Source of the DNA: Planctomycetota bacterium
GTDB taxonomy: Bacteria; Planctomycetota; Phycisphaerae; Phycisphaerales; Phycisphaeraceae
Reading direction: 5' to 3'
NCBI GenBank assembly: GCA_016350165.1
Contig: CP066225.1
Span: forward strand, 4,154,001-4,218,000
Length of the DNA: 64,000 nt
The notes below the pieces were generated by a model. It did not search any database, had not been told where the DNA came from, and was given only the letters and a program-made list of their open reading frames with translations. Within the stretch, counting starts at the first letter, position 1, and each line of letters starts with the position of its first letter. A program made the translations under genes and the position numbers. Of the stretch, positions 10,001-18,256 are shown one piece after another.

Positions 10001-10440
10001 CCACTGGCAGCGATGATGGTCCCTATAAAACTGACATCACCAAATGGAGCAAGTTCCGAGAAGTTCCAGCAATGAAGATGTACTTTAACCACATGAATAC
10101 TTATCACATTAGCTACGCCGCTTTCCCAAACGCAGGGGATGATCGTGATGATTACATCCGTGCTCGTCGTTATGTACCGAACCAGACCGGCCTCGAGAAC
10201 ACTGATCTAAAACCCGATTATTTTCGCAATGGCTTCTTCACGCCAGGCGTACCTCACCGTATTACAGTCATCAAGCAGAATGATGAACTCTTTATGCGTA
10301 TCAGTACAGTAGAAAAAACCAGCTATTTCCACTGGAAGAATGATCAGGCTCCACCAATTGAAGCCGGTCGAATTGGTCTGCGTCTCATGTTCTGTCGCTC
10401 TTCAAGATTCAAAGACTTCAAGGTCAGCGTTTCAGAATAA
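7054..10440 (+). CDS. Large secreted multidomain protein: beta-sandwich, toroid-like core, DUF1961-like C-terminus
   Basis: This 1128-residue protein has a clear signal peptide (cleavage after SVYA, about residue 19) and a GAGG site before the ATG. Residues about 20-190 look like a carbohydrate-binding beta-sandwich. The central part (about 200-880) is homologous to the 3965 gene: FPGR, WWLDGSENHDLNA near 318, SKHTLNMVDLIYQ near 427, IHGGPKTRHHHR, YSYVTPDYVLG, DGWVFLQKGNTYSAVR and FDSPYIKS. Relative to that paralogue it carries a Gly/His/Tyr-rich insert near residues 360-390. Residues about 885-1128 resemble DUF1961 (YHISYAAFPN and GRIGLRLMFCRSSRFKDFKV near the end), a jelly-roll fold found in carbohydrate-active proteins. 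It is probably an extracellular polysaccharide-processing enzyme with its own binding modules; the activity is unknown. Confidence 0.65.
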   Translation: MIRFIATILALSTTASVYAVDEKPLDFWAEETLLFNVVAENQHISVDKRLRPSPAFSLEHSDKKVGDLSISFSKRFAKDKPRFGFVADLWGSSWQLTPDMNLHFWVKITSGSAAETWSVELIDINGNIATTSVSELTAAKQWLELSIPLNQFKATSSFDWNAVRSCEFDVDCSSDTRILFDGVAFSNSNQTIGVTDKTVTQRMAEATKSRQARVNKAFSLTRKDKTYPAVYAFAKLYLNEDIDSANDLLVQELKKSTPANYWGLLETPLYCRIYYMFSNKVGKFPGRLKPETETLLLETLWERTVAKNDINWAKQSTWWLDGSENHDLNAKASSFVASRIFMNEPEYKDKLFPDYGFGGGYHYGHAGYYGENVNPDTRHHGGRANLSDGKRYNAEAHYNAWLGFMKEYFRERAERGFFLENRSIGYSKHTLNMVDLIYQYGGDAELTQEIDDFLKLYWAEWAQNAISGIHGGPKTRHHHRVGDVDSTMPLIVFLFGGPGNGEVWYYWNLISDFEMPSIVWNMALDRQRMGSYVYQSRGIGEEQGIWPRPLGTERTLLCDTDSRFLKYSYVTPDYVLGTQMDHPGAVHSHLSVCGRWHGLTTGQSRKARIVPVGIPEPNSKAAKKYGYDIEVMFRSVQHKNTLIIQQSRSWSAIDPAWYPRYHGKYERNVGIYIGNDWDNVIEKDGWVFLQKGNTYSAVRPILWDKEFEDSKKKQSNASYKIFDQPDDDPTVKLKDDCYTWNDQKTILLLEYNFSPVIIEAGRKADYATMDAFISSILDNPVSLYKTVVPGFNVLTYKGNTGDNKQIVFNTANTEIPTVGQQYINYSYPMTFDSPYIKSKYKSGKVSIEFNGEKLDLDFTKYPKRNKQANTTMNTELKNNSKAAIPNNDDRKAFEAADDRTWTQSFYDSCTDDWTKQWFLDGKIGSVTNTSEGMQMSSGPQFLNDAHHMVLWTKDEFKGDVKIEYKFTRLDFEKRCVNILYIQATGSDDGPYKTDITKWSKFREVPAMKMYFNHMNTYHISYAAFPNAGDDRDDYIRARRYVPNQTGLENTDLKPDYFRNGFFTPGVPHRITVIKQNDELFMRISTVEKTSYFHWKNDQAPPIEAGRIGLRLMFCRSSRFKDFKVSVSE

Positions 10441-10477
10441 GTCGTAGAAATAAGTAGTGATGATTCAGAGAAAGACA

Positions 10478-11572
10478 ATGAACGATAAAATTCAAATGGC
10501 AATTGTAGGGTTACGTTTCGGCCAACATATCGTTGAGAATCAAGTTCTTAACGGCCCCGGTGCGCCATTTATTAATCTACGAGGGGTCTGTGATCTAGAC
10601 CGAACTAAAAGTAGCACACTTGCCAAAAAATATAATCTTAAGGAGTATCTTTCTCTCGATGGGATTCTAGATGATCCCGTTATTGAAGCAGTAGGTCTTT
10701 TCACGCCACCATCAAACCGAGCCAACATGATACGAAGAATCATGTTGGCAGGTAAGCACGTGATGACAACCAAGCCATTCGAGCTTGAATCCGACGAAGC
10801 ATTTAAAGTTTTGCTGGAAGCCAAGCAACTCAATAAGATCGTTCATCTCAATTCGCCCTCGCCGCTTCCTTCACAAGAAACTGCACAGATACTAAAGTGG
10901 CAAGATGATCACAATCTTGGACAGCCAATTTCGGCACGTTGGGAAACGTTCACAAGTTCATGTGAACAAGCTGATGGTAGCTGGTACGATGATCCCCAGC
11001 AATGTCCAGTTGCGCCTATCTTTCGAATAGGTATCTACGGCATCAATCAACTCATCAGGCTTTGTGGTCGTGTTGAATCAGTCAGCGTATGTCATTCTCG
11101 CATCAGAACAGGCCGTCCAACACCTGATACTGCAGAATGCTCATTGCAATTTGAAAGTGGTGCTTTAGGCAGTATTTTCGCATCATATTGTATTGACGAA
11201 GGTCATCTCTATGGCAGTCGTTTGTTGATGCACTATGAACGTGGCACGATCCGCAATAGTGTGACAGCACTTGACGATCGTGGCGAAACCTCTGCCATAG
11301 ATCTTCATCTCCAAACACCACTACCTAATAGAAAACTCTACTGCGAGACAGCTTCCATTGATGAGGAAGAAATGAGTGGGAAGTATCAGTGGGATCTTTT
11401 CTATAACGCTGTTCGTAAAAACAACTTTTATGTCAAGGGTGAAATCACACCTGATCTTATTGCGCATGCTATCGAGGTCATCGATGCAATGCGTCTTTCG
11501 CAAGAGTTTGACAAGCGAATTGCTATTTCAGAAGTTTCAATTGAACAACAACACGCTCATGCAGCGTTGTAA
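10478..11572 (+). CDS. Gfo/Idh/MocA-family NAD(P)-dependent dehydrogenase
   Basis: The N-terminal Rossmann segment MAIVGLRFGQHI begins a family in which NAD(P) binds the first 130 residues and the C-terminal alpha/beta domain holds the sugar. HVMTTKPFEL is the family's E/K-K-P-like motif with the catalytic Lys. The chosen ATG at 10478 is preceded by GAGAAAG; upstream GTG/ATG codons at 10457 and 10460 would add residues not typical of the family. It starts 37 bases after the toroid-like gene and ends 23 bases before the isomerase-like gene, consistent with one operon. It probably oxidises a sugar or a sugar acid released from the polysaccharide. The glycine motif GLRFGQ differs from the usual GxGxxG. 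Confidence 0.85.
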   Translation: MNDKIQMAIVGLRFGQHIVENQVLNGPGAPFINLRGVCDLDRTKSSTLAKKYNLKEYLSLDGILDDPVIEAVGLFTPPSNRANMIRRIMLAGKHVMTTKPFELESDEAFKVLLEAKQLNKIVHLNSPSPLPSQETAQILKWQDDHNLGQPISARWETFTSSCEQADGSWYDDPQQCPVAPIFRIGIYGINQLIRLCGRVESVSVCHSRIRTGRPTPDTAECSLQFESGALGSIFASYCIDEGHLYGSRLLMHYERGTIRNSVTALDDRGETSAIDLHLQTPLPNRKLYCETASIDEEEMSGKYQWDLFYNAVRKNNFYVKGEITPDLIAHAIEVIDAMRLSQEFDKRIAISEVSIEQQHAHAAL

Positions 11573-11595
11573 TAGACAATAGTACGGAGATTGTT

Positions 11596-13026
11596 ATGAA
11601 AAAAGATACTGAATTAAAAATCGGTCTGTTCGGTATCGGCCTCGATACTTATTGGTCACAATTCAAAGGTCTAAAAGAAAATCTCGAAGGATATCAGGCA
11701 GAGGTTAAATCAAAGCTCGAATCCTTTGGCAGCAACGTCGTCGACCTCGGCCTTATCGACGAACCAGAAGCCGCCAAAGCTGCAGGTGACCAATTCCGCA
11801 AAGAAAGTGTCGATGTTCTTTTCCTTTTTATCACAACTTATGCACTTTCCTCAACAGTTCTTCCTGTTGTGCAACGTGCTGGCGTCCCCGTTATCGTGCT
11901 GAATCTTCAACCCGTAGCTCAATTGGATTACGAAAAATTCAACAACCTCGGCGATCGCGGTACCATGACCGGCGTTTGGCTAGAACATTGTCAGGCATGC
12001 AGCGCTCCTGAAATCGCATGCGTTTTCAATCGTGCAAAGATCGACTATCACCAAGTTACCGGCCATCTTCAGGATGAAGAGGCTTGGACTGAAATACAGG
12101 ACTGGGTCGATGCCGCACGCGTCAAGAAGGAAATGCAAAACAATCGAATGGGCATCCTTGGCCATTATTACTGCGGTATGCTTGATGTCTACAGTGATAT
12201 GACTCAGCAGGCAGCAGTTTTCGGCACGCACTTTGAACTTCTGGAAATGTGTGAGCTTCATACACTTCGCGAAGCAGTCACCGATGAAGAAATCAAATCA
12301 GAAGTGCAGCGATTTGAAAGCGAATTCGACGTTTCGCCTGAATGTGAACAAGCTGAAATCAAACGTGCTGCACAAACTTCTGTCGCATTGAAAAAGCTTG
12401 TTACAAACCACGATCTCGGTTCTATGGCTTACTACTACGAAGGCGAATCAGGGAGTGACTACGAAAACATCGTTACTTCAGTAATCGCAGGTAACACACT
12501 TTTGACCGGTCACGATGTTCCAGTCGCTGGTGAGTGTGAAATCAAAAATGCACACGCTATGAAGATCATGGACATCCTCGGTGTTGGCGGTTCATTCTCT
12601 GAACTCTATCTCACCGACTTTAAAGACGATGTTGTATATCTCGGCCATGATGGTCCTGCACACTTCGCGATCTCTGAAGGTACAGTTGGCCTCGTACCTC
12701 TCCCCGTTTATCACGGTAAGCCAGGTAAAGGTCTTTCAATTCAAATGACAGTTCAGCACGGCCCTGTCACACTTCTTTCTGTTGTCCAACGTGGCGATGG
12801 CACACTACTTCTTCTTATGGCCGAGGCTGAATCTGTCGATGGGCCTATCCTACAGATAGGCAATACAAACAGTCGCTACAAATTCAGTATCGGTTCTAAA
12901 AAGTTTCTCAATGATTGGGTTCAAGCTGGCCCTGCACATCACTGTGCAATCGGTATAGGTCATATTGCAAGCAAGATCGAAAAACTCGGTTCACTGCTAG
13001 GCATCGAAACTCTCAAAATCTGCTAA
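11596..13026 (+). CDS. L-arabinose/L-fucose isomerase-like protein
   Basis: This 476-residue cytoplasmic protein has the fold order of L-arabinose isomerase: an N-terminal flavodoxin-like half (KIGLFGIGLDTYW at the start), then candidate metal-site segments AGECEIKNAHAMKIM, SFSELYLTDF, LGHDGPAH and AGPAHHCAIGIGH. The acidic and His residues in these blocks occupy positions similar to the two Glu and two His metal ligands of AraA. AraA and relatives convert aldoses to ketoses with Mn2+. The protein is divergent and may act on another pentose or 6-deoxyhexose. It is followed 19 bases later by the rhamnose mutarotase gene, and a mutarotase plus isomerase pair fits entry of a deoxy sugar into metabolism. 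An SD-like GGAG lies just upstream. Confidence 0.75.
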   Translation: MKKDTELKIGLFGIGLDTYWSQFKGLKENLEGYQAEVKSKLESFGSNVVDLGLIDEPEAAKAAGDQFRKESVDVLFLFITTYALSSTVLPVVQRAGVPVIVLNLQPVAQLDYEKFNNLGDRGTMTGVWLEHCQACSAPEIACVFNRAKIDYHQVTGHLQDEEAWTEIQDWVDAARVKKEMQNNRMGILGHYYCGMLDVYSDMTQQAAVFGTHFELLEMCELHTLREAVTDEEIKSEVQRFESEFDVSPECEQAEIKRAAQTSVALKKLVTNHDLGSMAYYYEGESGSDYENIVTSVIAGNTLLTGHDVPVAGECEIKNAHAMKIMDILGVGGSFSELYLTDFKDDVVYLGHDGPAHFAISEGTVGLVPLPVYHGKPGKGLSIQMTVQHGPVTLLSVVQRGDGTLLLLMAEAESVDGPILQIGNTNSRYKFSIGSKKFLNDWVQAGPAHHCAIGIGHIASKIEKLGSLLGIETLKIC

Positions 13027-13045
13027 TCATTAAAGGATGAACAAC

Positions 13046-13360
13046 ATGCTACGTTGTGCTTTCAAAATGCAGCTCAAGCCCGGCTACGAGGCCGAGTACA
13101 AAAAACGTCATGACGAAATTTGGCCAGAGCTCTCCGAAGAACTTGCAGATGCAGGTGTATCTGATTACTCAATCTTTTTAGACCCAGAAACACTCACGCT
13201 ATTCGCAGTTCAAAAACTCATAGACGCCAACACCGCAGATCAATTGCCCACTACCGAAATCGTCAAAAAGTGGTGGGCATACATGGCTGACATAATGGAT
13301 TCCAATCCGGATAACTCGCCAGTGTGTAAACCACTGGTTGAAGTATTCCATATGGATTGA
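13046..13360 (+). CDS. rhaM: L-rhamnose mutarotase
   Basis: This 104-residue protein (using the ATG at 13046, which has AAAGGA at a good distance; the ATG at 13037 is too close to that site) has the same length as typical RhaM proteins. It begins RCAFKMQLKPG and contains HDEIWPEL, SDYSIFLDPETLTLFA, KKWWAYMADIM and a terminal VEVFHMD, which are the family's conserved blocks, including the WW pair and the His used in proton transfer. RhaM interconverts alpha and beta anomers of L-rhamnose and also accepts related sugars such as L-fucose or L-lyxose. It suggests that the locus handles a 6-deoxy or similar L-sugar. It lies in a tight gene run. Confidence 0.9.
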   Translation: MLRCAFKMQLKPGYEAEYKKRHDEIWPELSEELADAGVSDYSIFLDPETLTLFAVQKLIDANTADQLPTTEIVKKWWAYMADIMDSNPDNSPVCKPLVEVFHMD

Positions 13361-13373
13361 TTTGGAGCATTTT

Positions 13374-14411
13374 ATGAAACTGGGCATACTCGGCGGCTGG
13401 GGTCACTTCGTATGTGTTCTCGATGAAACAAAATCGATGAACGACGTGAGCATTTGCGGTCTCGCATCTTGCACACCCGATGATTCTTTCGAGAAAGTTC
13501 GAAAATTATATCCATCGATCGCAACCGCGCCTCATTATGATGATTATAAACAGCTTCTCACCGAGCAAAAACCTGACGTGGTCACAGTCAGTACACGCAT
13601 TGATTGTCTTACAGATATTGCAATCGAAGCAGCCAACGCAGGCTGTCACATTATCTGTGAAAAGCCGCTAGCAATAGATCATCAAGATCTGGTAAGTCTT
13701 TGGGATGCTGTAACATCAAACGGTGTTCAATGTCTCGCAATGCTCGCAGGTCGTTCACATCCAATTCTTGCAACCGCAAGTAATGCTGTAAAGCAGGGCT
13801 TAATTGGCGATGTGAAACTTCTCAATGCCCAAAAATCATACAAGTATGGCAACCGTCCAGATTGGTTTGGACAACGTTCTACCTATGGCGGCACTATCCC
13901 ATGGATAGGTATTCACGCGCTCGATTTTATCAACTCAGTCACCGACTCTTCATTCACAACCGTAGCAGCAATGCACGCAAACGCCGCTCATCCTCAACGT
14001 CCAGATTGCGAAGATATCTGTGGTCTTGTATGCGGTCTTCCTGATGGCGGTATTGCAACAGCCAGTATCGACATTCTGCGAGCTGATGCTGCGATAACGC
14101 ATGGTGACGACTGGCTACGTATCGTGGGCAGCAAAGGGATCATCGAAGCGGGCATGTGCCGTGAATCTTGCACAATAACAACAGACGATACACCGCAACG
14201 TGAACTTGATCCAGTTGAGCCTGAACAATATTACGCGCCATTTTTACGTAATCTCGATAAATCTGCTCATCCTCCAAACCAAGCTACACGTCGTAGTTTC
14301 CAACTCACGCACGCTGCACTCTGTGCGCGTGATGCCGCAGATACACGTTCAGTCATCAACATTCCAGATGCTCCATGGAACGAACCCACGCCACAAAGTA
14401 TTTCCGTTTGA
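13374..14411 (+). CDS. Gfo/Idh/MocA-family NAD(P)-dependent dehydrogenase (second copy)
   Basis: The start ATG at 13374 gives MKLGILGGWGHF with TTGGAG 7 bases upstream. The N-terminal nucleotide-binding segment is followed by HIICEKPLA, the EKP motif of the family, near residue 95, and a C-terminal substrate domain. At 345 residues it is of usual size. It is not closely similar to the first copy at 10478, so the two probably act on different intermediates. It lies 13 bases after rhaM and is probably co-transcribed. Reaction: NAD(P)-linked oxidation or reduction of a sugar or sugar derivative, inferred from family. Confidence 0.85.
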   Translation: MKLGILGGWGHFVCVLDETKSMNDVSICGLASCTPDDSFEKVRKLYPSIATAPHYDDYKQLLTEQKPDVVTVSTRIDCLTDIAIEAANAGCHIICEKPLAIDHQDLVSLWDAVTSNGVQCLAMLAGRSHPILATASNAVKQGLIGDVKLLNAQKSYKYGNRPDWFGQRSTYGGTIPWIGIHALDFINSVTDSSFTTVAAMHANAAHPQRPDCEDICGLVCGLPDGGIATASIDILRADAAITHGDDWLRIVGSKGIIEAGMCRESCTITTDDTPQRELDPVEPEQYYAPFLRNLDKSAHPPNQATRRSFQLTHAALCARDAADTRSVINIPDAPWNEPTPQSISV

Positions 14412-14488
14412 ACATGATTATTGTAGTGGACTAACCAGCAGTTAGAGCAATTATTACCGCCGCACTTTAACAATCGAAGGATACCCGT

Positions 14489-16938
14489 ATGGCGTTCTCG
14501 AAATATATCTCAATTCTTTTTACACTTTTATTTGCGACTCATTCAGCTTTTGCGACTGAAAAAATTGCGACTCAGCAATTCTTCGAGTATACCAATACGA
14601 TTCAGCTGCAAGAAAACACCAGCGGCGCCTTCATCAATAGAATATCAGACAGCCTTATCATTGCAGGTGGACATGAAGCCACTGATATTTATCTTCAGGA
14701 AAAAACAACTGGGTATCTATCGCTAAGTTAGATTCGCGAAGATCAAATGGTGCGTCAGTTGTCATCGGCAGTACGCTCTATCTCATCGGCGGCAATATCG
14801 ACGGTCAACTCATCACGACAGTCAATACCGTTAGGCGTATTAAAGATCTAGAAAGCAAAAAAATTACAATACAAATTGCAAGCTTTCCCGAACTCCCTCA
14901 ATCTCTCAACAACATCACCGCTACAACAATTAATAACACAATCTATGTTGCAGGTACCGCCAACAATCAAAACTACTTTTACTCATACGACACAAAGCAA
15001 ATCAAAGCAACGTGGACTGAAAACGACGTATGGAGCAATAACGCATCCAATCAAATTGCGATTGCAACGCAGCAAAATAAAATTTTTCTCTTCTATACAT
15101 CAGAGCAAAATAAAAATCTTAGTTCCAGCATCTACAAACCAGCCTCCGGTTGGCAAGCTCTCGATGACGCGTCATTCACACCTAATAACTTCAAAGCTGT
15201 TCCATGTGGTAACGCTCATATCCTCCTCTTCGAGTCCAACTCCGACAAAATCTATGGCCTTTACGCCATCACTAACAACTGGGCGCAGCTCGGTAAACTC
15301 CCACAGCCAATACAAAACCTTGATGCTGTTATCGCCAATGGTATTAATTTTCAAATCTTTTCGAACAACAATATTATCACAGGGAAAGCTGTATTTCCAC
15401 CAACAAAATACGGCCTTTTAGATCACGCTGTTGTCGCAGCATTCTTCCTCATCATGCTATATATCGGTTGGCGTACATCCAAAAAAGGCAAAAATAATAA
15501 AGATTACTTCCGGGGTGGCCAGCGTATCCCTTGGTGGGCCGCAGGTCTCAGTCTTTTTGCTACAGGTGCTAGCGCCATAAGCCTCGTCGCGATGCCTGCA
15601 AAATCATTTGCTGAAAACTGGATCTACGTCAGCACCTCCATCTTTGCGATCCTTACACTCCCCATCACGATCTACTTCATCGTACCGCTTGCACGTCGCC
15701 TCCAAGTCGCAACAGCTTTCGAGTACCTCGAACGTCGTTTCCATCCAGTCGTACGTTTCTATGGCTCAATCGTTTTCTCTCTCTCGCAAATGGTCGGCCG
15801 TATGGCAGCAATCATGCTCCTTCCCGCGCTAGCGCTCAGCGCAATCTGTGGCATTCCAATGCACATCAGTATCCTTCTCATGGGACTCCTCACAACCATC
15901 TATGCAAGTATGGGCGGCCTCTCAGCAGTCATCTGGACTGACGTTATTCAAGCCCTAGTTATGATCGCCGCAATGGTTCTCTGTGCAGTTTGGGTCATCT
16001 TCTCAATCGACTATGACTTCTCAACCGCTATGAGCATTCTCGATCAAAGCAACAAACTTCAAGTTATCGATTGGTCATTCGATCTCGCCGCGCCAATCAT
16101 ATACGTCCTCGTTCTTGTTCATCTCATACTCCCTATTGGTGCGTTAGGTGACCAGAATTTCATTCAACGTGTACAAAGTACTGCAGACGAAAAAACCGCT
16201 GTGAAAGCTGCTGTTACACAAATGTTTGTGGCCGTACCTCTCAACTTCCTTCTTTTTAGTCTCGGCACACTCCTCTTCCTTTACTACTATCAAAATCCAC
16301 AAATGCTCACACCTGCCATGAAGAACGACAGCGTCTTCCCTCTCTTTGCTGCTCAAGTCTTGCCATCAGGTTTAGGTGGTGTCATCATGACCGCAATCAT
16401 GGCCGCAACGATGTCGACGCTTTCATCAGCCGTTAACTCAGTGGCAAACATCGGCGTCGAAGATTTCTTCCGCCCACTTCGCCCACAAACTACCGATCGT
16501 GGTTTCCTTATCGCAGGTAAACTTTTCACTGTAGCATTAGGTATCTTCGGTACGGGTGTCGCTCTGCTTCTAGCTTACACGCCACTCGATTCAATCTGGG
16601 ACCTCTTCATTCTTGTTTCAGGCATTATCTACGCTCCACTCATCGGCATCTACTGTCTCGGCATCTTTACCAAACGTACCAACGCTCTCGGTGCAGGCAT
16701 TGGTCTTATCGGTGGTATCGGCGTTGGTGTCGCACTCAAATACCTCAACCTATTCCCTGCTCACGCATTCACATACACACTCATCACACAAACCGTCTGC
16801 ATGGCCGCAGGTTACTTCATCAGTATCATCATCCCTGGTAAACCACAAGACCTTACTGGCCTCACCGCCTACACCCTCCCACCAAAAGAATCCACCGAAC
16901 AAAAACAGTCTTCTCAATCAGCCGAAGTCAGCGCATAA
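14489..16938 (+). pseudogene. Kelch-domain/sodium:solute symporter fusion, split by a one-base frameshift
   Basis: The first part (from the ATG at 14489, GAAGGA upstream) has a signal peptide ending SAFA and a kelch-like SLIIAGGHEAT, then stops at 14729. In the -1 frame the protein continues without a stop from the A run at 14700-14705: NWVSIAKLDSRRSNG, then TLYLIGGNIDG (another kelch blade), more propeller sequence, and from about 15421 a complete sodium:solute symporter (SSS) domain with about 13 membrane segments. One extra A in the run (seven instead of six) restores an 816-residue protein. Such NanM-like-propeller/SSS fusions are known from planctomycetes and Bacteroidetes. Causes: a real loss-of-function indel, a homopolymer sequencing error, or slippage at the A run. 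The symporter part alone could start only near 15454. It would import sugars or sugar acids with sodium. Confidence 0.8.
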
Positions 16939-16985
16939 TACGCTCAAATCCCTCACACTAATTAACGACTGACATAGGTAACACA

Positions 16986-18110
16986 ATGAATAACTCTGTA
17001 CTGTTTACCCATATGGGAAACTTGGCAAACCTTTCAAAAGCCAAGACACGTTCAATTAGCCCTGAAAATTTAGATGGTGCAAAAGAAGGTGGCGCTCGCG
17101 CCGAGATTGGTAAAGGCAACGCTTCCTCCGCAGCTGAACATCTCGGTAAAGGCTGGAAAGTAAACCCATTCATCTTCATTAAAAAAGATGAAACCGTCAC
17201 CATCGCTGACATCAAAGAGTCTGGCTCCATTCAACACATTTGGCTCACCCCCACAGGCCAATGGCGCAACATTATCCTCCGTATTTATTGGGATGATCAG
17301 GAACATCCTTCGGTTGAATGTCCCATCGGTGACTTTTTTGCAAATGGGTGGCAAGAGTATACGCAAGTCAATTCACTCGCCATTAACGTCAACCCCGGCA
17401 GTGGTCTCAACTGCTTTTGGCCAATGCCTTTCAAAAAGCGTTGTCGCATTACCATCGAAAACCGTGATGTGCGTGACATGCATCTTTACTACCAGATCGA
17501 CTACACGCTCGGCGACATCCCCGATGACGTTGGTTATTTCCATGCATACTTCAATCGTTCCAACCCCGTCATGCGAGGCGACGTTCACACCATTCTCAAA
17601 GATGTAAAAGGCTGGGGACAATACGTCGGCACATACATCGCTTGGCAAGTTAACTCTAACGGCTGGTGGGGCGAAGGTGAAGTCAAGTTCTACATGGACG
17701 GCGACGAAGAATACCCAACCATCTGTGGTACAGGTCTCGAAGATTACTTCCTTGGCTCATACAACTTCGATCCCTCATTCTGCAAACCAAACACACCCAA
17801 ACACTACAAGGAATTTACAGGCCCATACGCAGGCATGCCGCAAGTCATTAAACCCGACGGCGTCTACCATGCCAACCAACGCTTCGGTCTCTATCGTTGG
17901 CACATCGCCGACCCCATCCGCTTTGAAGAAGAAATCAAAGTTACATGCCAAGCCCTCGGTTGGCGACAAAAAGAAGAAGGCTTCCGTTACGCACAACTCC
18001 AAGACGATGTTTCCTCCGTTGCATACTGGTATCAAACATTACCAAGCTCACCACTACCAAAACTTCAAGACGTCGATGATGTCGAATTCAGCATCATCCC
18101 CGATAATTAA
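16986..18110 (+). CDS. GH172 (DUF2961) glycosidase, cytoplasmic
   Basis: This 374-residue protein has the DUF2961/GH172 pattern: an N-terminal ARAEIGKGNAS-like block, GSIQHIWLT near residue 80, VECPIGDFF near 112, then WWGEGEVKFYMDGDEEYPT and ICGTGLEDYFLGSYNF near 250, whose Glu is a likely catalytic acid. Known GH172 members act on difructose dianhydride, alpha-D-fructofuranosides or D-arabinofuranosides. There is no signal peptide, so it probably works inside the cell on imported oligosaccharides. It follows the symporter by 47 bases and ends the cluster before a strong terminator. The actual substrate is unknown. Confidence 0.88.
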   Translation: MNNSVLFTHMGNLANLSKAKTRSISPENLDGAKEGGARAEIGKGNASSAAEHLGKGWKVNPFIFIKKDETVTIADIKESGSIQHIWLTPTGQWRNIILRIYWDDQEHPSVECPIGDFFANGWQEYTQVNSLAINVNPGSGLNCFWPMPFKKRCRITIENRDVRDMHLYYQIDYTLGDIPDDVGYFHAYFNRSNPVMRGDVHTILKDVKGWGQYVGTYIAWQVNSNGWWGEGEVKFYMDGDEEYPTICGTGLEDYFLGSYNFDPSFCKPNTPKHYKEFTGPYAGMPQVIKPDGVYHANQRFGLYRWHIADPIRFEEEIKVTCQALGWRQKEEGFRYAQLQDDVSSVAYWYQTLPSSPLPKLQDVDDVEFSIIPDN

Positions 18111-18131
18111 TCACAATACTGCAGCACGCAA

Positions 18132-18160
18132 AAAGCAGCGTAATCACGCTGCTTTTTTTA
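18132..18160 (+). terminator. Rho-independent terminator after GH172
   Basis: AGCAGCGT and ACGCTGCT form an 8-base stem with a 4-base loop, followed by seven Ts. It marks the end of the sugar operon. Confidence 0.9.
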
Positions 18161-18256
18161 ATTGATCCATTTGACGTATATAGCCAGTGAGCACGCTCGC
18201 CGAGCTCACCACCTCATCCCGTTTCACCTCATTAATAAACCTTAACTAACTCGCGA

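Noticed and set aside
14876-15421. 181-codon ORF inside the kelch part of the symporter gene
   Set aside because: It is in a different frame from the kelch-symporter, and its Ser/Thr/Gln/Lys-rich product has no domain; the -1 frame gives propeller sequence instead.
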